In this document: positions 7,113 to 9,483 of the stretch, piece by piece
Position numbering within the stretch: position 1 is the first letter of the stretch
How the letters are laid out: every line of letters begins with the position of its first letter
Source: Pseudomonadota bacterium
Lineage (GTDB): Bacteria > Pseudomonadota > Gammaproteobacteria > Steroidobacterales > Steroidobacteraceae
Length of the DNA: 9,483 nt
Direction: 5' to 3'
NCBI GenBank assembly: GCA_021792815.1
Contig: JAJYTX010000079.1
Coordinates: 1-9,483 of the forward strand
The notes under the pieces: generated by a model
Databases searched by the model: none
Seen by the model: the letters and a program-made list of their open reading frames with translations, nothing else
Told to the model about the DNA's origin: nothing
Position numbers and translations under genes: made by a program

Positions 7113-7225
7113 CAACTCACTTGACAAGCAAGCGGCGGGGGCAAGGAGCGGCTGGCGTGCGGCGCGCCGCAGCGGCAACCCGGCCGGATCTTCTCACCAC
7201 TACTGCCCAGAGATCGGTATTCGCA

Positions 7226-8728
7226 GTGAACTCTCCCAAACGTGAAGCAGAACAGGGCCGCCTCGGCCAGGGCATGCTCGGCACCGCTGACGTGGTCTTC
7301 ATGGTCATGGCGGCGGCCGCCCCAATGGCGGTGGTGGTGGCGCTCATGCCGCTGGGGTTCGCATTGGGCAACGGAGTAGGGATACCCGGAACCTATCTCG
7401 GCGTGATCGCGGTCATGCTGCTGTTTGCGATCGGCTACGTGCGCATCATTCCCCACATCAAGAATGCCGGCGCGTTCTACGCCTACATCAGCGCGAGCAT
7501 CGGCCGCACCGCCGGCCTGGCCGCCGCCTACATCGCGGCGCTGTGCTACTTCGCGCTGTCGGCATCGACCGTGGCAGCGTTCGCGTTCTTCTTCGAGCGC
7601 CTGCTGCGAACGACTGCCGGATGGCACACCGAGTGGTACCTGTGGGCCTATCTCAGCATCATACTGACCAGCTTTCTGGCCTACCGCCGCATCACTCTCG
7701 CCGCCACGGCACTCGCGATCGCCTTGAGCGCCGAAGTGCTTCTGATCCTCATCCTCGACTTCGCAATCGTCGCCCATCTCGGACTCGGCGGCCTGCATCT
7801 CGGAGATTTCTCTCCCGCCGCAGTCTACGCTCCCGGCCTCGGGATCGGCGCCATCTACGCGTTCGACAGCATGCTCGGCATCGAAGGGACGGCGATCTAC
7901 CAGGAGGAAGCCCGAAACGCGCGCGTCACGGTCCCTCGCGCGACCTACATCTCGATCGTTCTGGTCGGTCTTTTCTACGTGTTCACCGCCTGGTGCCTGA
8001 CCTCGTCCGTTCCGGCGGGCGGCGTGTCCGCGGTCGCCAGGGCAAATCCCGGCGGCTTCGTCGCGGACCGCGCCACGGAGTTTCTCGGGGCCTCGGGCGC
8101 ATTGGGAGTCAGGATCCTGGTGCTCACCAGCTCATTGGCCGCGGTTCTCGGGCTGTTCAACAACTCGGCACGGTATCTCTACGCTCTGGCAAGGGATGGC
8201 ACGCTGCCGGGCATTCTGGCCGCGACTCATCCCCGCCACAAATCGCCCCATGTCGCGGCAGCGGTTCTGACAGCCGGGCTCGCGCTGATCGTGGCCGGCG
8301 CACAGATCATGCGCCTGAACCCTTATGCCAATGTCACCACGGCGCTCGTTGGGTTGGGTTCCATCGGATTGATGACGCTGCTCGCCGTGACCTCGCTCGG
8401 GATCCCCATCTTCTTCGCACGCAGGCGCGCCCCGACGTTGGGCAACACTCTGGCGCCGTTCCTCGGCGGACTGGTCATAGTCTGGGCGGTCTATCTCGGC
8501 TTCAGCAGGTACTCGCTGCTGACGGGAGTCAATTCGTCCGTCATCAACCACCTGCCGTACCTGCTCCTGGTCGTCGGGGCCATCGGACTCGTGCAGGCGG
8601 AGTGGCTGCGGCGCTTCCGGCCGGAAATCTACCGGCGAATCGGTGCCAATCACATCGAGGGGGGCGCCCTGGGGGACGCTGAGGATGCGATCCCCACCGA
8701 AGGGGCGATCGCAGCGAGCGCGGAGTGA
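7226..8728 (+). CDS. APC-superfamily amino acid/amine permease
   Basis: A 500-residue inner-membrane secondary transporter. I count about 12 hydrophobic segments from the proposed start, near residues 20-42, 52-72, 97-122, 138-152, 157-183, 203-222, 238-259, 290-312, 343-362, 371-396, 409-427 and 440-460, with a hydrophilic tail. Family features include GAFYAYISASIGRTAG (82-97) after TM2, the cytoplasmic EEARNARVTVPRAT (227-240) after TM6 and NSARYLYALARDGTLP (313-328) after TM8, all typical of APC amino-acid transporters. The frame opens at a TTG at 7121, but its first 35 residues are non-family-like and basic. GTG at 7226 gives the expected short tail before TM1, though its ribosome site (AGAG at 7209-7212) is poor; ATG at 7274 is an alternative. 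Being divergent from the ligase, it probably imports the amine or amino acid that the cluster degrades. Substrate is not readable from sequence. Confidence 0.92.
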   Translation: MNSPKREAEQGRLGQGMLGTADVVFMVMAAAAPMAVVVALMPLGFALGNGVGIPGTYLGVIAVMLLFAIGYVRIIPHIKNAGAFYAYISASIGRTAGLAAAYIAALCYFALSASTVAAFAFFFERLLRTTAGWHTEWYLWAYLSIILTSFLAYRRITLAATALAIALSAEVLLILILDFAIVAHLGLGGLHLGDFSPAAVYAPGLGIGAIYAFDSMLGIEGTAIYQEEARNARVTVPRATYISIVLVGLFYVFTAWCLTSSVPAGGVSAVARANPGGFVADRATEFLGASGALGVRILVLTSSLAAVLGLFNNSARYLYALARDGTLPGILAATHPRHKSPHVAAAVLTAGLALIVAGAQIMRLNPYANVTTALVGLGSIGLMTLLAVTSLGIPIFFARRRAPTLGNTLAPFLGGLVIVWAVYLGFSRYSLLTGVNSSVINHLPYLLLVVGAIGLVQAEWLRRFRPEIYRRIGANHIEGGALGDAEDAIPTEGAIAASAE

Positions 8729-8922
8729 TTGCCATGCGAGGTCGAAAATCGCTGCACGACTTCTCCGCCTGACCATTTCACGGCCGACGCTCCTCGCCGT
8801 GAGCGTGCGCCAGCGCATCCGGCCGGCGCTGAGCCTGCCCGCCGTGCGCTGCGCGGCAGGTGAGCCGCCCACAACCGCTGGCGATCTCAACGTGGCACGG
8901 ACACTGTGCATCAGGCCCACTG

Positions 8923-8940
8923 CCGGCCCGTGCGGGCCGG
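8923..8940. terminator. GC-rich hairpin in the convergent spacer, possible terminator
   Basis: CCGGCCC (8923-8929) pairs with GGGCCGG (8934-8940) around a GTGC tetraloop. It lies about 195 bases after the permease stop and 77 bases after the oxidoreductase stop on the other strand. There is no T-tract, so a terminator role rests on position and stem strength. Confidence 0.3.
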
Positions 8941-8966
8941 AATGCGCGCCGGCGGCACTCGTTCCG

Positions 8967-8985
8967 CCGACAGTCTCACTGTCGG
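8967..8985. terminator. Second hairpin in the convergent spacer, possible bidirectional terminator
   Basis: CCGACAGT (8967-8974) and ACTGTCGG (8978-8985) form a perfect 8-base stem with a CTC loop, 31 bases downstream of the oxidoreductase stop codon on the minus strand. That spacing suits a terminator for the oxidoreductase transcript. No T-run follows in either direction. Confidence 0.35.
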
Positions 8986-9016
8986 GATGAGCGGTTCCGT
9001 TCGCGGCTCATGCCGG

Positions 9017-9483
9017 TCACACGCCGGCCGTTGCGGTCGTTGGTCCCCGCTCCGGTGTCTGCTGCAAGGCGGCGAGCTCTTTCGCGAGCGCCTCGCCTTC
9101 CTCGTCGGCGAGCGCAGCCTCCTGCAGCCGCGCCAGAACCGCGGCGCCGTCTGGACGGGCGGCCAGGGCATCGAGCCGGGACATCAGCGCCGAGAAGCTC
9201 CGCCAGCCGCGCTCATGGGTCTCTCCATAGCCTTTCACGAGTCTTTGCGCCCGGGCAAGCTCCACGGCGAGGTCATACTGGGCCACCGCGAGGTGCTCGA
9301 TGCGCGCCAGCCAGTCCTCGATCCGGCCGTTTTCCTCACGGTAGCGCAGCGTACCGCGTCGCCAGCGCTTCATGCCGCCCAGCGCATGGAGCAGCAGAAA
9401 GCCACTCACCGTGCTGCTGCGTATCCGCTTTCCCCCCGTCCACCGGCCGAGCCATCGGCACAGTCGCGGTGAGCGCAGCACCC
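9017..9483 (-). CDS. iorB: Indolepyruvate oxidoreductase subunit B, C-terminal part (DUF6537-type; cut by right window edge)
   Basis: The visible 154 residues end at a TGA at 9019-9017; the gene continues beyond the right edge, so the GTG near 9481 is internal, not a start. The sequence fits the C-terminal DUF6537-type region of the IorB family: KRIRSSTVSGFLLLHAL (18-34), MKRWRRGTLRYREEN (37-51), RIEDWLARI (53-61) and the family hallmark AQRLVKGYGETHERG (78-92), then an Ala/Glu-rich helical end. With IorA (TPP- and ferredoxin-binding) this enzyme converts aryl-pyruvates such as indolepyruvate or phenylpyruvate to arylacetyl-CoA, the aromatic amino acid breakdown route. The iorA partner would be expected upstream, outside the window. 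Family recognition is from memory of conserved motifs; no catalytic residues lie in this piece. Confidence 0.8.
   Translation of the reverse strand, partial: VLRSPRLCRWLGRWTGGKRIRSSTVSGFLLLHALGGMKRWRRGTLRYREENGRIEDWLARIEHLAVAQYDLAVELARAQRLVKGYGETHERGWRSFSALMSRLDALAARPDGAAVLARLQEAALADEEGEALAKELAALQQTPERGPTTATAGV

Larger units (their letters stand above)
8729..9016. other. Gene-free convergent spacer rich in inverted repeats
   Basis: This 288-base gap lies between the converging permease and oxidoreductase genes. No frame here has a ribosome site or recognisable protein features. It contains a series of short inverted repeats: CCTGCC/GGCAGG (8834-8839 and 8855-8860), the two tight hairpins described separately at 8923-8940 and 8967-8985, and a loose ATGAGC/GCTCAT pair just beyond. 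Confidence 0.55.

Noticed and set aside
7121..7126. Perfect -35 consensus TTGACA upstream of the permease
   Set aside because: No -10-like hexamer lies 15-19 bases downstream, where the sequence is G-rich. The TTGAAC/TATACA pair just upstream is a better promoter.
7121..7225. Extended N-terminus of the permease from TTG 7121
   Set aside because: The extra 35 residues are basic and unlike the APC family, and they would start almost at the predicted transcript start. GTG 7226 fits the family length.

Overview
The window is GC-rich, tightly packed bacterial chromosome. A TonB-dependent outer-membrane receptor fixes it as Gram-negative. The receptor style, the AraC regulator with an arabinose-binding-like N-terminal domain, and an IorB-type indolepyruvate oxidoreductase subunit together suggest a proteobacterium, perhaps a gammaproteobacterial or betaproteobacterial degrader. 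The genus cannot be told from the sequence.

Layout, left to right: the N-terminus of a TonB-dependent receptor (minus, cut by the left edge); a gene-free stretch of about 460 bases; an AraC/XylS-family regulator (plus); then three genes on the minus strand, transcribed in the order acyl-CoA ligase (5321-6991), class III aminotransferase (3623-5038) and aldehyde dehydrogenase (2026-3546). Divergent from the ligase is an APC-superfamily permease (plus, 7226-8728). At the right edge, convergent with the permease, is the C-terminus of an indolepyruvate oxidoreductase subunit B (minus, cut by the right edge). No RNA genes, insertion sequences, CRISPR arrays or att sites were seen.

The genes read as a catabolic cassette for an amine or omega-amino acid. 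The receptor and permease would bring the substrate across the two membranes. The PLP aminotransferase would turn the amino group into an aldehyde, the NAD(P)-dependent dehydrogenase would oxidise the aldehyde to an acid, and the ATP-dependent ligase would activate the acid as a CoA thioester. The dehydrogenase resembles phenylacetaldehyde dehydrogenases, and the neighbouring IorB handles aryl-pyruvates, so an aromatic amine is a reasonable but unproven guess.

The most interesting signal is a pair of putative operators. A 13-base direct repeat with an exact 21-base period, typical of AraC-family sites, lies just before the regulator's start codon (754-766 and 775-787). It recurs in the 282-base gap before the aminotransferase (5184-5196 and 5205-5217). 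This links the regulator to the cassette and suggests an internal promoter that could drive the aminotransferase and dehydrogenase separately from the ligase.
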